Assembly: GCF_945859705.1 (NCBI RefSeq)
Contig: NC_079134.1
Location: 47,732,402 to 47,796,401 of the forward strand
DNA: 64,000 nt
Direction: 5' to 3'
DNA from: Episyrphus balteatus
Lineage: Eukaryota; Arthropoda; Insecta; Diptera; Syrphidae
The position numbers and the translations under genes are program-made. Under the pieces are notes generated by a model. It was not told the origin of the DNA. It did no database searches and saw nothing but the letters and a program-made list of their open reading frames with translations. Numbering within the stretch: the stretch's first letter is position 1; every line of letters begins with the position of its first letter. This document shows, piece by piece, positions 37,701 to 52,700 of this stretch.

Positions 37701-40700
37701 AAAAATAACGCACAAATTAACTATAGCACCGTTTGAAAAAAAAAAAAAATAACTATATGACGAGATAACAAGAAACAATGCGGCCAATATCATCATGATA
37801 CACTTCCGCTTTTATCAGGTGGGAAACAGATAAGGCTGATGTTTACATTGTAATCACTCAACCGATTTATTTTGAAATCGTCATGTTAAGTGTGAACACA
37901 ACGGGTTAGTAATTACATTCATATTTTGCTCGCTCCAACATTAGGCGAAAATATGAAATAAGAGTCCAAATATGTTTATAATTTCATCCTCACTTCGCCA
38001 TTAAACCAACACCAAGAAAACCTGTCTCTATTTTTTTTTTTATTTTATAGGAAAATGAGTTCTACTTAACTGAAGATATTTCAAAGACTAAAAGATTGAA
38101 CAGAAAAAAGGTCTTTCAGATGCCTTTCCAAATTACACGTTATAACATAACCTCGAAAACTGTTAAAAAACGTTTTTATTGATTTTCTAACGGGAATATC
38201 TGAAAAACGTGATGTGATAACTTCGGATTCGAGTTCAGCACACTGAAAACCTACAGAAAAGTATAATTTAGTTTCTGTAAAAAAAAACCTTGTTGACCAG
38301 TGTAATCGTCACAGGCTCACAGGTTAAGCAATCCGTCATCGATAAGACTGATGGAAAATCGTTTACCTATATATGTATAATATCTCAAAAAACGATGGGC
38401 CTAGATTACTTCCTTCGGGAACACCTGAACTTACTTTTATAGGATTCTATTCTAGATCACCAATTTTATTTAGTATTTATAATGTTGAGCTTAGAAAAAC
38501 TCCTTTTTCCATTTCCGACTGTTACATGAATTGTCATCAAAATTCTTAGTGCTACCCAAATATTTGAGAACAATTCCTGTAAATTTTTGTTCCTTTAAAA
38601 AATTCAATACCAAACAATGGAGATCCGTGTGGGTCGTCATCGGAAAGATAAGATCTTAAACTTATTATTTCGTCGCACAACATGCACCTATCAATGTCTG
38701 ATTTAAGACCAATGTATAGACTTAGCTGAAGATCTGCACAAAGTTTTAAGAGAAAATTTCTTTTACTGTCCTTTCCAACTTATCCGGAAACAAAATCAAT
38801 ATTTTCAACGGTTTGCAGACTCCTAGTGCCCTACTTCATAATTAAATTTATTCATCCACAACCTACTCCGTTAGATATTCCCACTGTTTCTGTCCAACTA
38901 ACTTCCCAAAAGCAATCACTTGCTAATGTTAATTGTTAACAGTTCTATATAGAAAGTCACAACTTTTCCTCATTACATATTGACTTCCTGTATTTTCATG
39001 ATACTTGGGGTATCTGAATATTTTTCATATGCCAATCAATAAGCAATACAACTAGCATTTTAACGATCGGATATGAAGTTAAAAAACGGATGAGATCTTA
39101 TGTTTATTGTGGATAGATATAGGTACCTCTAGTTACATTAAGAAAAAATTGTTCTTGATGATTATGCTTTTCTCCATCTTCAAACAAGTTCAGCAATTTC
39201 TTGTTGGCCCCAACATTACAACAGGTGACTAGACGAAAGTCTTGAGAGAGAATACAACTTCCATTGATAATAAAATCAATAATTTTATTAACCAAAGGCT
39301 TCAATCTTTGGTCTAGACTTTGATTATATTTTTTCCAGAGTTTAGTCTAAGTCTGGCAAAGCTATAAATCTCTAAGATTATGATCTTACTTAAAAAATGT
39401 GCACAACAATCTCTAAATAGTACTTTTTTTAATATTCATTTTCAATTTAACGATCAAAACAAAATCGTTACCAAATTGTTGTTTTGTTTCAACAATTTAA
39501 ACCCCAATCAAAAGATAATAAAACGGCGACGACTACGTCAGACATTGTTTGTTTCCCCATCTCCACTAAATCGATGATATGGTTGCAAACAATATTTGGC
39601 TGCCTTTGTATCGAAAACCTCAACTTCTTCTAATTCTTGAGTAAGTGTGGTCTGTGGTTACTGTATCTAGGTACTCCTCCACGAAAAAAAAATTAAAAAT
39701 GAGAGAAAAAATCCCATCAGAGTTGATTGATTTGGTAAACAAAAAAAAACCCGTATCGACTTGAAGGTGCCAAAATAACTAAGTCACTTGCTTCCTGCCG
39801 CGCCACCATGCCGCTCTGCTTCTATATGATTCCTACTCCAGATGCCCGCGCGCACCTTCTTCAGAGAAATGATGTTGTGTGTGTAGAGAGTCAATTTATA
39901 ATTTTATCAATTGCCCTGAATTCTGGAACATGGGGAAAGGAAATCGGTAAATTCATGCTGCAGAGGCAGAGACGTGTGTTTTTATTACCAACAGCAATTA
40001 AATATGAAATAAAATGCGTGCTTTAATATGAAATAGATGTGTGCTTAGGAACAGGATATCTAAAGAAGATTATGTTTGTATCTTTGAGATACTTCATGTT
40101 TAAGTATAAAGGTAAATTGTGATATAATTAGACCATTTAGTTATGTAGACACTCGTATTTTGGAATTAAGTATACGCAAAAAACAATGATATTCGGTAAT
40201 TATATTATTTAGATAGACGACGAAGACGCCAAGGGGCTTCTGAAACCAGCAGGTGTGCTAATTATTACCACAGAATCATTTTATAATCAGGAAAAAGAAT
40301 TCAGATAAATCGTTGGCAATAGAAATTCATAAATGCTTTTAATTAGATTTGTTTGATTGCGGGGTGCATGAACGCTTTTTGATCGACCATTAGATAGAGG
40401 CGAAGTTCAATGGTATTTAATTGAAATTAATCGAAAAAGCTATTTAATCGAATTAGTTTTTATATTGAAAAAGTGATGATTCGCTGTGAATATGATTCAA
40501 TTTAAATACGATGGGTGCTTCATCTTAGAAAAAAATTAAAATACGTTTGTTTTGTGGTTTAATTGAAATAGCAATTCTAATTGAAGAGTACATTCAAAAA
40601 CTAATTAAATACTAGGCACTGAAACAAAAATTTCTTTACGAAAATTTGATGATCTGTTGGAACTACTGCCTTCATTATTTAGATTTGTATTGCTTACGTG

Positions 40701-43700
40701 AAAACATTCACCGGCCTTTTTTTCTCTAGGTACTACATACAATCCTTTTTTCTGGTTAGGCACTTGTTGTATTATTATAGGTACCGTTCTTTGATTTCCG
40801 ACATGTTAAATCTCCATATCTTATGAGTTATCTATCACTGTTTTATTTGGGTTAAATTGTATTTCCACTAATTGTAAAGATCTGTAATTTTATTTATCAT
40901 AAAACTGTTGAATTATGAAATAATTTTAATTTCAATATGTATAAACTAAAAAAAAACCATAACTACAATAATCTAGCTAGCACAGCTATTATTTTAAATT
41001 AAATTACACACTTTAAGATCATTCGAATCAGAGGCGGCGCACATAGGAGTATTCAAAATTCGATTTTCTAAAAATCAAAATTTTGAATTATTTTTTTTAC
41101 AAAGCGGATGGTAAGTATACATGGGCTCATATGATGCACTTTTTTTTTGTGGTAAAGTGTGTGGTGTGACAAAACAAGTTCAAATTCAGCTGTTTATTTT
41201 CTGGATTTTTTTTTTATTTGTATTGATTTGGTGAGCATTGTTAGGGGATTGGTTGTGAGCGAGTGTGCTTTTAAACATACAATTTTCAAATGAAAAATAC
41301 AATTGCAGGTATTGAATAATAATTAAAGAGTAGTTATGGAAATATTAAATGTTTTTTGTTCAATTAAATGACAGTGGGAAAAGATTCTTCCACATGTAGA
41401 TTGTATTGCTTTTTTTAAAAGTGCTTTGTTATAGTATACCCTACTATTCTGCTTCGATACATGGATTTATGATAACTTTGACTATTCTTTTAATTTAATA
41501 TCAAAAATTTGGGATCGAATTTTTGCGATTAACAAAATAATTTGCGAATGAAATTTTCACTTTTAGTAAAAATCACTCATACGCCGTATGTGTTTTTCTT
41601 CCTGGTTGTTAACATTTTCCAGAAATGTTTTTATTGAAATTAATGCATTTGGATTCACTTAGCCTAAAAATCACAATGGTTCCTTTCTAGAAGCTCTATT
41701 ATTTTAGATATTATAATTTTTCACATTTTGGGTGTATGAAATTTCATACTACTATTTTTTTATTTTTCTTATCACAAGCGTTTTTAAAGTTTTTCAACTT
41801 ATTTACATAAAACTGCCTTTCATTGCATAAATAATAGTTTCTAGCAATAATAAATTGCTTTACTTCAAAAAATAATTTTGTCCAGGCGAGATTGCATTTG
41901 CGTGAAAAGTGAAAAGTTTTTTCTTTCTGCTTATCCTTTTGTTTTTAAACTCCTTCGCAACATCATATCTGCTTTTGTCTATAAATGTACGGGCTACTAG
42001 TTTCTCTATATTCTTTGATCCAAGTGCAGAATGTGTTCAAGTGTTGAATAGCAATGCTGATATTAATTTCAATTGATTGCCAAATTTTGCTTATAACATT
42101 AACGCGCAAGAGTATTTCAAACCATAAGTGAAGTGATATGATAAACTCAAGGCTAAGTACTTCATTTAAAATCGAGTCGCAATCACTTAACGTGTCGGAT
42201 TCTTCTGTGTAATTTTTTAAGCTTTCAATGCATTCCACTACATCGTCAAACTGTAGTAAAATTGCCTTTACTGCCTCGACTTTCCCACCTTGTGTCTGAT
42301 AAGGGTTTTAATGTTAATTTTAGTTTTTCTTTAATGAACTCCCACCGCTTTATGGATCGTGAAAAAAGCAAATAAATTTTTTGAATATAACCAAAAAAGG
42401 TTTTTGCTGCCGTTGAAGAACTAGCTGCATCTACCAACAAAAGATTCCAACTGTGGCACCCGCATGGTGTGAAAAAAGCTCGAGGATTAATGTTTAAAAT
42501 TAGGGTTTTTACTTTACTGTTAGTTCCTACCATATTTGCGCCATTGTCGTACCCTTGTCCTCGACAATAATATACATTAAGACCATTTTTTCCTGCTCTT
42601 TAAGAATTGCATCTGCCAGAAACTCCCCTGTAGTCTTACTAGATACAGCCAGAAATCTGATGAAATGTTCCTCTATGTTTTAATATTACAAAATCTAAGT
42701 ATTATGGACTTGGACATTTGTTCAACTCGACTAGAATCTCTTGTGCAATCCAGTAAGAAAGTGTAGCATTTTGCCTCTTTGACTCTGCATATTTTATTAT
42801 CAATCACATTTCATTTCAATATGTAGAAACTTCTTACCTGGGTACTAATAACACGTAAATAGCTTTTAAAATACAATTATTGCTTTTGCTTCAAAATAAA
42901 ATCAAAACTTTAAAATGTCGAAGAACATTCATCATACAGGTTGCATCCATTAATAACAGTAAATAAAAGTATGTTCAATACAATCCACAAAGCTTCCACG
43001 CAATCCAGTTAACCACATGAAGGAGTTCACACTCGCAAACTTACCGAACGGAATTGTCATTTGATAGTGTGAACATAGACTCCCAAACAACGCGACGGCC
43101 TATCCGGTTAGCTTGATTTTTATTTTCTTTTGAAAAAATAAAGCCTTGACTACATTAGCACTTTTTGCAAAAGTACAAAAGTGAAAAAATTTTTTTTCTC
43201 GTTAGCGCAGTTGTTTTTTTATAAAGAGCAAACCTACAAATTGTTTTTAGTAGTTTAGTTGTTTTTCGGGCTGGAAAATTAAAACAAATAAAGGAGAAAT
43301 CTTTTGGCCTAAAATTCAATTTGTATACCTACTCTTTTTTACAAACAAATTGCACAGCGAGGAAAAAATATTTTCACTTTTGTACTTTTGCAAAAAGTTA
43401 TGGCTTTAAGAGGCATTACAAACATTAACGGCCATATTATTCACTAGTCTAAAAATACATCTGGATGTAAAGAAATGTCAAAAATAAATCAAAATCCATA
43501 ATATTCACTACTTAAATCCAAATTTATTAAGAAATTGTTTTTCTTGCAGGACAGAGCTACGTCGCATTTCTCACATTAAGTTTGAGAAACTTCTGCACAT
43601 TGAGGTACCCATTCGACAATTTTTTTTACCAGTTTTTGGTCTGGTGTCCAATTTTCAAGTTTTTGTAATTTGTATTAGATGAAATATTTGACTGGAAAGT

Positions 43701-46700
43701 TTCCTCTTTAAAAGCATTTGTTTGATACATAGTTTTCCGCACAAACGCTGCTATGTGGGAGTGGGAGGGTACAAATTAGTGTCACAAAACTATAAAGATC
43801 TGCAAAAATTAAATCATCCAAATTATTTCTAATGCGTCCGAAGACCTTTAACCAAAACTCTCTAATGTCTGTTATTTCGAAAATAGTAGGTACAAGTACT
43901 ATTAGCTTTTTCTTTTGATTTACCTATATTCTAAGAGTTTTAGTTCGTTAATAAATTTTTATTAAACTACCAAAACTCCGAAACCAAATCAAAATAAATT
44001 AATGTCTTCATCAGATTTGATACTAAGCGGGTCCAAAAATCTCAAAACCGACAATCTCTTGTCTTTAAAACCATCTGAAAGTTATTTCATCACATATTGC
44101 CTGATATGTAATAGGGTAAAACTATACAATACGCCCCACTTTTTTTGAACCTTCAATAAAACAAAAAAAATAAAGGAAAATAATATTTTTTTTGGTAAAT
44201 ATAAAAAGTATAGTCTTTTTTCTTACTCTTGGCATATTAATATGTACTAAAATATGTTAGCATATATTTTATATAAATCGTTTAAAAAAAGTTCAAGTGG
44301 GGCGTTTTGTAACTCGTTTGCTGGGTAAAACGCCCCACACCAGTGACAAAACGCCCCTAAGGAAAAAGTTGGTACAAATGTATTAATTTAGAAAAATTAA
44401 ATTATTTGATTTTGGAATATAGAATTTTGCGATGCTTTGCGGCCGCAAATGTTGCAATCTGGTATGCATACATGGTAAAAAAAAACTCGGGCAACGCCAT
44501 ATGGCAATATATGCGCTGAATACTAAACTTCTTTAAAACGGTCCTGTAATAATTTTCGTTTTTGACCATAATGGCCCCAGTGTCGTCCTTTTGTAATTTG
44601 ATGCAATTCTTAAGCATATAGCAAGTAAAAAAAAATGTTAATGAGTATTTTACTTCATAATTTACCTGGGGCGTATTACACTCACTGTACTGGGGCGTTT
44701 TGTAAATTTCGAAGTGCAATACGCGCATACAAAAATATAGCAACCCAAACTCATCTCAAGGAATTACCAAAAAAGAACTAAGAAGCACATTTTTTAAACT
44801 TTCTTAATATATATACCAATTTGATATGGTCTTTATATTTTCTGAAAAAATGAAATTTTGCCTGCGCTCTCCGCAATATGTTTTGGTGCCAAATTTTTGT
44901 TTTGCAGTTTTTTTCTCTTCAGGGCACACAGAATACTACAACTCAATAACACAATTGACGAGCAACTTAAATTAGTTTGAACAGTTTTCGTTTTGCCTGC
45001 TTAACAACACCTGTGTGCGTACGAGACTGGTGGGGCGTTTTGTAAACTGGGGCGTATTGTATGGTTTTACCCTATAATAAAATATTGTTTTTTATAAAAA
45101 TAAAATCATCATCGGAAATATTTTCTTTTTTTATTCTAAACAAATTTCAGCTTCATGGCCGATATAAATACCTATCTTTAATATTTTTAATGAACAGTTC
45201 ATTTTCATAATCAATATTAAAATTTACATATGTATTTGTTTATTATTAAGATATTCTTTTTTTATAAAATTATTAGATTATTCATTATACCTAGGATATA
45301 TATAAAATTAACTGGCGTTAAGTTGTCAATAGTTTTTTTCAAACTTCTCTTCAAATTTCGCTCGTACAAAATTTGTTTGAAAAACTATCCACTACTCCAC
45401 AGTCTGACACGTGGAACGCTTTCAATAACCACCTTGTTCCACTCAATCTTAAAGCTTATGGTTGGGAACGTCAAAAGTATTTAGTAGTTTTTTAAGGTCA
45501 CCTATTTCTTTTGCACTTCTAAAATAGTATTTACAAATCTCGGCACAGCTTTTCAACATTTTTGGGTATACCAAAAGCTTTAGCGAGGTTTATAAGGTCC
45601 ACCGAATGAATACACATCTAAGGTGATACAAACTTTAAATTTTTTTTCTTTAAAAATGCTAAAACCCAACTTTTTGTCCATTCAACGATGTTGCGTTGTC
45701 AGAAGCAAACCCAATCAAATTGCTGAGTGGAATGTTGTTCTCTCAATGAATTTATAATAATTTCATAGATTGTTTCGCTTTGTCCATTATCCGGTAGTAT
45801 TAGCCGATAGAAACTGTCAAACGTCTTTCCAATCTCTAAATTGAATTGCTTTACAACGATTACGAGACATTTTTTTGTGGATATATCTGTGTTGTCATCT
45901 ATAATCAGGCTAAATGTAAATAAAATTAGAATTAATAAAGATTTTAAGGAAACTTGAAGAAATTCTTGAAATTATTTAATATCCCAGATGGTGTACTTAC
46001 CGAACTTGCTATATTCGAATCTGGGAAAATAGACTTGTTGAACTTTGAAATATTTTCCATTGACCGGAACAACTGATTCTAGGCAATCGTTCTCAACACC
46101 CATTTTATTTCAGCTATGGCCACTTTTCATCATTGTTAGAATATATACAATTTTTGAGTTACATTTTGATGAAAATGATGATTTTAAATTTATTAATCTC
46201 TTGGTTTTTCGAGCTTTTTGTCTAAATTTGCAAAAAGTTGAAACTTTCAACTTTTTCGTGTTGAAAATCTGCTGAAGTAATAAATGATATAATATTCGTG
46301 CTTACCAACTTTTTCTTAGTTTATTGATTTTATAGTATCCCATAATGCTATCAATCAAATACACTCCACCCATACAACGATTGTAGTCACCTTCTTAATT
46401 TGGCCCATCAATGTTGATTTATCTTTTATTAGTTTCCTCATTACGTGGAACTATAAATTTCACCTAGGAAAGTTAATACCACTGTCATCTTGTCATATCC
46501 ACTGTCATATCTTTCCAAACAACATTTCAGATGTTCATATTGATACCATCGACAGTAGTCACAAATTCACTGGAGTAACCGCGCTCTTTTTTTAAGCAAC
46601 TTTATCAGTGCGCTATTTGCAGTAAGCGAGACTCAACTTTTCCTTTTGACATCCGCCTCGAGTATCACTGATAGCAAAATGATATATTTTTTCGTACGGA

Positions 46701-49700
46701 AAGTCATTATTTGGGAGACACAGTGTTTTTGTATCTATATGTTTTTCTCTTGAATCTCGGTACCATGTTTTTTAACTTGTAGGAACGTTTGCTTATGTTA
46801 GTGCTGTTGCTTTGAAAGTTTGAAAACTTTTAAATCCTTTAAATTCACCTTTGCCAGAATATCTACCTATAAATAAATAACTCCATATCCTTTTAGAATT
46901 TTTATGTCCTCTCGTTCACAAAGGATGCTCCTGTTATTTTTTGTTTTTAAAAACCTATAAATTCCTTATTTTTTAATATTCTCCAAAGGGTTTTTTTTGC
47001 TAATTGTAAGTCAAAGCTGATCATAAATCTTGCTTCTTAAACCTGCTAGGGTCACAATTTGCTTATCAAAAATGTGGAACGTATAGATCATCCTTTTAAT
47101 TGCTTCAAAATCAAAATTATCTATGTGTCGGTCAGCCAGCGGCGTTGACGCCTTTTTTTCTTAGGAGACTGCACTGTTCCCAACTTGAATTTCCTTACAA
47201 TCCTATAAATAGTTTTCTCAGACAATCCAGTAAGCTAAGCAGCTCGTCTTCTAGTGTATACTACAGGTTTCAATCCATCACAAAGGTTTTCATTTTTCAA
47301 TTTTTCCTCGTATATATTCATCACATGAATATTTGTTTGCCGACTAAAGGGCATTCCTTTCTTTAAAAAAATCCATTCTATTCACATGAATGTACTTTAT
47401 GTCTGGAAATAGAAATATATTTCTTTTCCAATTTTGACCATCGTCTACATACAACTTAGCTTGCAAGTTTTTCTCGAAACAGTATTTCTTGATTATGAAA
47501 TCTCTTAAGATGTCAAGGAGATTTTTTACTGAGACTTACTTTCAGACGAGTCGAAAAGCTTCGCCGCACGGCAAAAATCGACTCGTGAAAAGTCTCCATT
47601 AGCCAGTCTGCTGTTTGCTGGCCAGCACTGTCAACAATGATCAAGATCGTTTGAAATTGGTGACCATTTAACTGTTACTTGAATTTCCAGCCCAATGCCC
47701 AAAGGCACTTTCTCAATGATCAGTTTATCGTAAGTCAATTTGAGCTAAAACGTCAGAAAGGACATAAGTTTTGGACAATTATAGTTTTGTTTTTAGAGGC
47801 TTTTGAGTTTTGCAACTTTGGGGGTAAAACAACGCTCCATAAAATCGATCTAAACATTTCAAAAGGCGATTTTTTTTAAACGTGAATTTTTTACCTAGAC
47901 TTGTATCCTACTCAAAAGAGGCCAGAATAAGGATCACATCTTTCAAAAACGTTTTTCTTTTTGTGTACGAGTGTACATGTATTTATTAAAGAACAAGGTA
48001 AGGTAGTGCCAGATTATTATTAGCGAGTCTATGATTTAAGAAAATAATTTACTTTTCAGTGCGATCCATACCTACTATTTACCAGTGTGTTAAATAACCT
48101 TTTTTCATTTAAACAACATTAATTTCCCATTCAATTTTCTTATAAATTTTATTTACAGGGCCGAGGGTTCCAACATACTACTTGATCCAAATTTAATGTG
48201 CAAGAAGACACGACGTGTCCGCGGTAAATTGGCAGAAATATGTCGGCATGATTCTGTACTGCTGAAAGAGATCATCAATGGCATTAATCTGGGCTTCCGA
48301 GAATGTGAATTTCAATTCAAGAATCGGCGATGGAACTGCACATCACTCCGCAAAAGCATGAGAAAAATTTTAATGAAAGGTAAGTCAGAGCCGAGTCGAG
48401 TCGAGCTCTGAAAATTGAAAAGTCTAAAACCCGAAGGTGCTTGTTTGTCGTTGATAGTTGGTGTTGGTATAGTTTTGTTGTATCGCACACAAAATATACA
48501 AGAGTGCGCGCATCATGTGCGCATGCGCATCGCACTGCATAGCATTATGCGTAGCGTAGCTTATATATGTACGCGTATAATTGTGTTTAAAGCCCCTAAC
48601 CGACGTCGTCGACGTCGGTACACATATAAAATTATATATCGGTACAGTCTGTCTGCGTATACTGCAATTGCGTCTGTACTATTTCGTAAAATGCTGAAGT
48701 ATACCTATGTGATTTGTGAAAACAATTTTCCAATTAAATTAATGAGATTTTTTGTTATGATAATTTCATCGCTCATGGAACATGTCGTTCCATGTCGCTG
48801 TTGTCTCTGATGCTGTTGACGCGCAGCTACTTTTCAAACGCAACTCAGGTGACATGCGCACATAGCTTTAAACGCGCAAGTTTCCAACTCACATCCTGCC
48901 CGCGCATCTGGGATTCATATACCCAAGCAACTCTTACCTACAATATGGGGCAGCACTGAAGATACAACTTTGTGATGTTGCACAGGTTGCGGCTTGCGGC
49001 TAGAGCGGGGCAACGTTATAGCACTCGTGTATATTTATGAGATCACGCTTTAGACCATCGCATCGGTGTCTGTGTGTTGACAACAAGTGGAACTGTCTGT
49101 CAGGCTGTGTCTATCTGTCTGTCAGCGAGGCTGGCGGCGAATGTCGCATAAAATATGTGTGTAGCTCAGCCTTCGGAAACTAAAGCGAGGTCGGCGAAAT
49201 AAATTCCATTCAAAACGCATCGCAGCGCGCAAGGTATTATAGAGGTATAAGGTACAACGAAAGATGCTCCCTTACCATCAATATCGTATAGGAAGGATAC
49301 TCGAGGGGATTCTCTTATTGCGCATCACCTCTCGTGCACATCGGACTCCTGCGCTTGTGATGGACACACACTTCTTGACCTCGAAACTAATCACCTTAGA
49401 GTTGCTTTGAAATGCGCATTATTTTCACTTCCGATGTAAGTTATAACAAGCTAAAGCAGCCATGCCAAGTCTACACAGGTTCGTTCGACCAAAAGAGAAG
49501 AAGATCTCTCTCATTAAGTCATGTAATAAATTGTCGTTGTGTGTATATATGCGAGTATAATGTTTGCCGCACATCTCTCACAGGACGCGACAAAGTCTCA
49601 CGATATGAGGCGAATTACCTTTATCGCGTTGTCATCTCAAAGCTAAGGGATACCACTTTGATTCGCATTAAAGTGTCCAGAGTATCAATTTAAGTGTCCA

Positions 49701-52700
49701 ACTTAGTTAACTTATTCGAAATTTATTGCGAAATTGAATGGGGTTTATGTGCGTCATCATCAGCTGACGGTATTTGTACATTTTTTTTTTTTTGCAACAA
49801 AATGATTCCATAGAGTCTTAACTTAGTTAGAGAGGAATTGAGTTTTCAGGTCAGGATTAATGAATAAATCGTCTCTAGACAATTACGAATGTATTTCTGG
49901 AATCGAGAAATACATTCGAGAATCTCGATTGCAATGCATGTAAGAGTTATTAGTTGTAAATCATGTCTTAACACACGAGGACAGGAGTACGAAAGTTTCA
50001 GTTCATCAAAAAATTCAAATCAATTTTTAACAAGAAGCTTTATAAGTCTTTATTATTTCTTTAGGTTTCTATCCTTCTTCTAATCGTGTATTAAAAATGG
50101 CGTAGTAACGAATTTGGAGAAGAGAGTTCTGGCTAAATTTTAGACTTGCAAATTCCATAATAGATCTCAAAAAACGTAAACGTTGAATATTGAATTCCAC
50201 GAGCGAATAGCGCTGATCAAAAACGGTCGCTCGGATTTCAAACAGGAAAATTGGGGAAGACATACGTATTACGTAATCATACGTATTAAAGACCAAGATA
50301 AAAGTTTTATATCTAACTAGCTGACCCGGCGGACTTCGTTCCGCCATTTCTTGTATTTATTTTTAATTTTCGACTCTGTAATGAGTTATTATTTTCTAAC
50401 TAAAAAAAGGGGATCAAAACTTTAAAAGTTCGTAAATGAGTCTAAAAATATTCAATTTTGAACTTTTAGCAAAAAGTAGCCTAAATAAAATGCTCACTTC
50501 ATGCACTACAATGCTGTACCACACAAAATTTCACAATGCAAAGTTATTAACTCTTTCAAAGGTTTTTTCCATAAATATTTCAATACGGCTTGTTACGGCA
50601 CTTTAAAAATTAAGCGTTTTACAAATACACCCTTTTACCAATATCGCACTTTAACGGCTCTCTATAAATTTGAACAATGTGTATGCTATTTAGCCTGCCC
50701 TTTTTTACGCCCATTTTTACTCCACTTTAGAAAATATTTTGATCTCTCTTTTTGGTACCTACATATAGTTAAATTTTTTCGTAAAGCATGTGCGAGTAAG
50801 CGAAAATATGCTACCCCATAATGTGCATGAGCGTGGTTCGCTCAATTTTCGGCAAGCTATTCCTACGCTCTGAAAAGCACGGCACTATGTGAATTTCTCA
50901 GAATTGATTGTAAGCAACATGGATGCAATGGAGAGAATCAATTTAATTGTCTCTTAATAAAAACAAAAAAAAACATTTACTTTATTTTCTAACGCTATAA
51001 ATCAATTTTTTCGATGACAACCTATAATAAATTTTAGATCATGTGAAAGCCTATTATTTCACATTTCACATGACGTTTTAATGATATTTCTACGATGCCT
51101 ACAAAAAAAGTAAGAATTTTTTAAAGCCAACCATATCAAAAGTTCAAACTGAGATTACGGTACTTCCCACACTGGTCACCACTGGTGGCTGGTCATCATC
51201 AACAGATCTCCTCAGGTGTTTTTAGGTATTTCTCAACTTTTTAATTTAACATTATGTAGCTTGTAGTTGATGTACGGCTATGTGCGATTTATCAAATGAA
51301 AGGCAATATCATCAAGATGCTCAATACAATTTGTATGTGCTCTCGATCAAAAGATTTGACGTGTTGAAAAATAGAACTTTATTTTACCGTTATTTCAAGA
51401 TTGTGTTTACAATTTGAAATTTTGTACAAATATAGTCTTACTTATTATCTATCTACACCGTAAATTTCATTCATTTATATGTTGAAGAAAAAAAGATAAA
51501 AATAAAAAACGGTTAAAAACGGCCAAAAAAATTGGAACAAAAAAACCTGTTTTTCCCGTTACTCGGTCAAAAATCATTTTAAAAATTTGATTATTTGCAC
51601 ATGCATGCGCATAATTTAAACCCATATGTCCTATTAAAGTTTTTTAAAAATTCTTTGTTTTTTCAAGAATTCATATTTAAAAGTACAGGGTCTATGAAAA
51701 AAATCCGTATGAGACGCCTAATTTTTTTTAGTATCTTTCTAATGGTGTAATTCAAATTTCTGTACAAAATTTTGCCTACCTGTAATTAATCTTTTGTCGA
51801 AGGTATGTATATCACATGTTTTGACTGGAAAAAACCCTTCACAACTTAATTTTGAAATTTTTTAGGCTTTTTATTACCTTTTCCAAACTAACAATAAATG
51901 TATCTATCAATTTAAAAAAAAATCAGATCTCTAAAACTTACCGTTTAGAAAATAGCCTCTTTTTTCAATGTCCTATAAAATCATCAATTTTTTTTGTATT
52001 AAACTTTCTACTCTTATTCCTCTTTGATTTAAAAAAAATTAAAGAAAATCAGACAACCGGTTTGGTTTGGCCGGTTAGCGAACGTACACAAAACCAAACT
52101 TTAATTTACTATATATAAGAATATCACATCAGCCTCCCATACAGTAGGCCCCAGTGTGCAACAGTGTATGAATTTAGCAAAATAGTGATTTGACCAATAT
52201 CATAAACATTACCATCATTAATGGCATCACGAAGTTGAATGTAGGTACTCCTCAAAATTGAGCTTCTTTTGATCAAAACAAATAGAATTTAATCGTTGTT
52301 TCTTTTTTTGCATACATACCTAAATACATATACACAGCATGACACAACAAAATCTGATTAAATTCATATTTGTGAACCATTAACATGTACGCAAATGTTG
52401 TCAAAATCAGGCCTTAAACGATAATAATTATTTTGAAAGCCTGTCTAATAAATTTGTTTACAAATTAAGTTTAGTTTTTTTTTTAAGTGAGAGTGTTTCT
52501 TTACTCGTACAAATTGACATACATATATGTGAAGATGGGAGAAAAGGTATTATTTTTTTTGATACAAACCATCTACATATTAATACTTTTCAAACAAAAA
52601 AAAATTTACCAAAATCGGACCAGTCAAACGCGAGTTTATCGGCCACACACACTTAACGAACTCATTTTTATATATAAGATAAGATGTCAGAGGAGAAATT

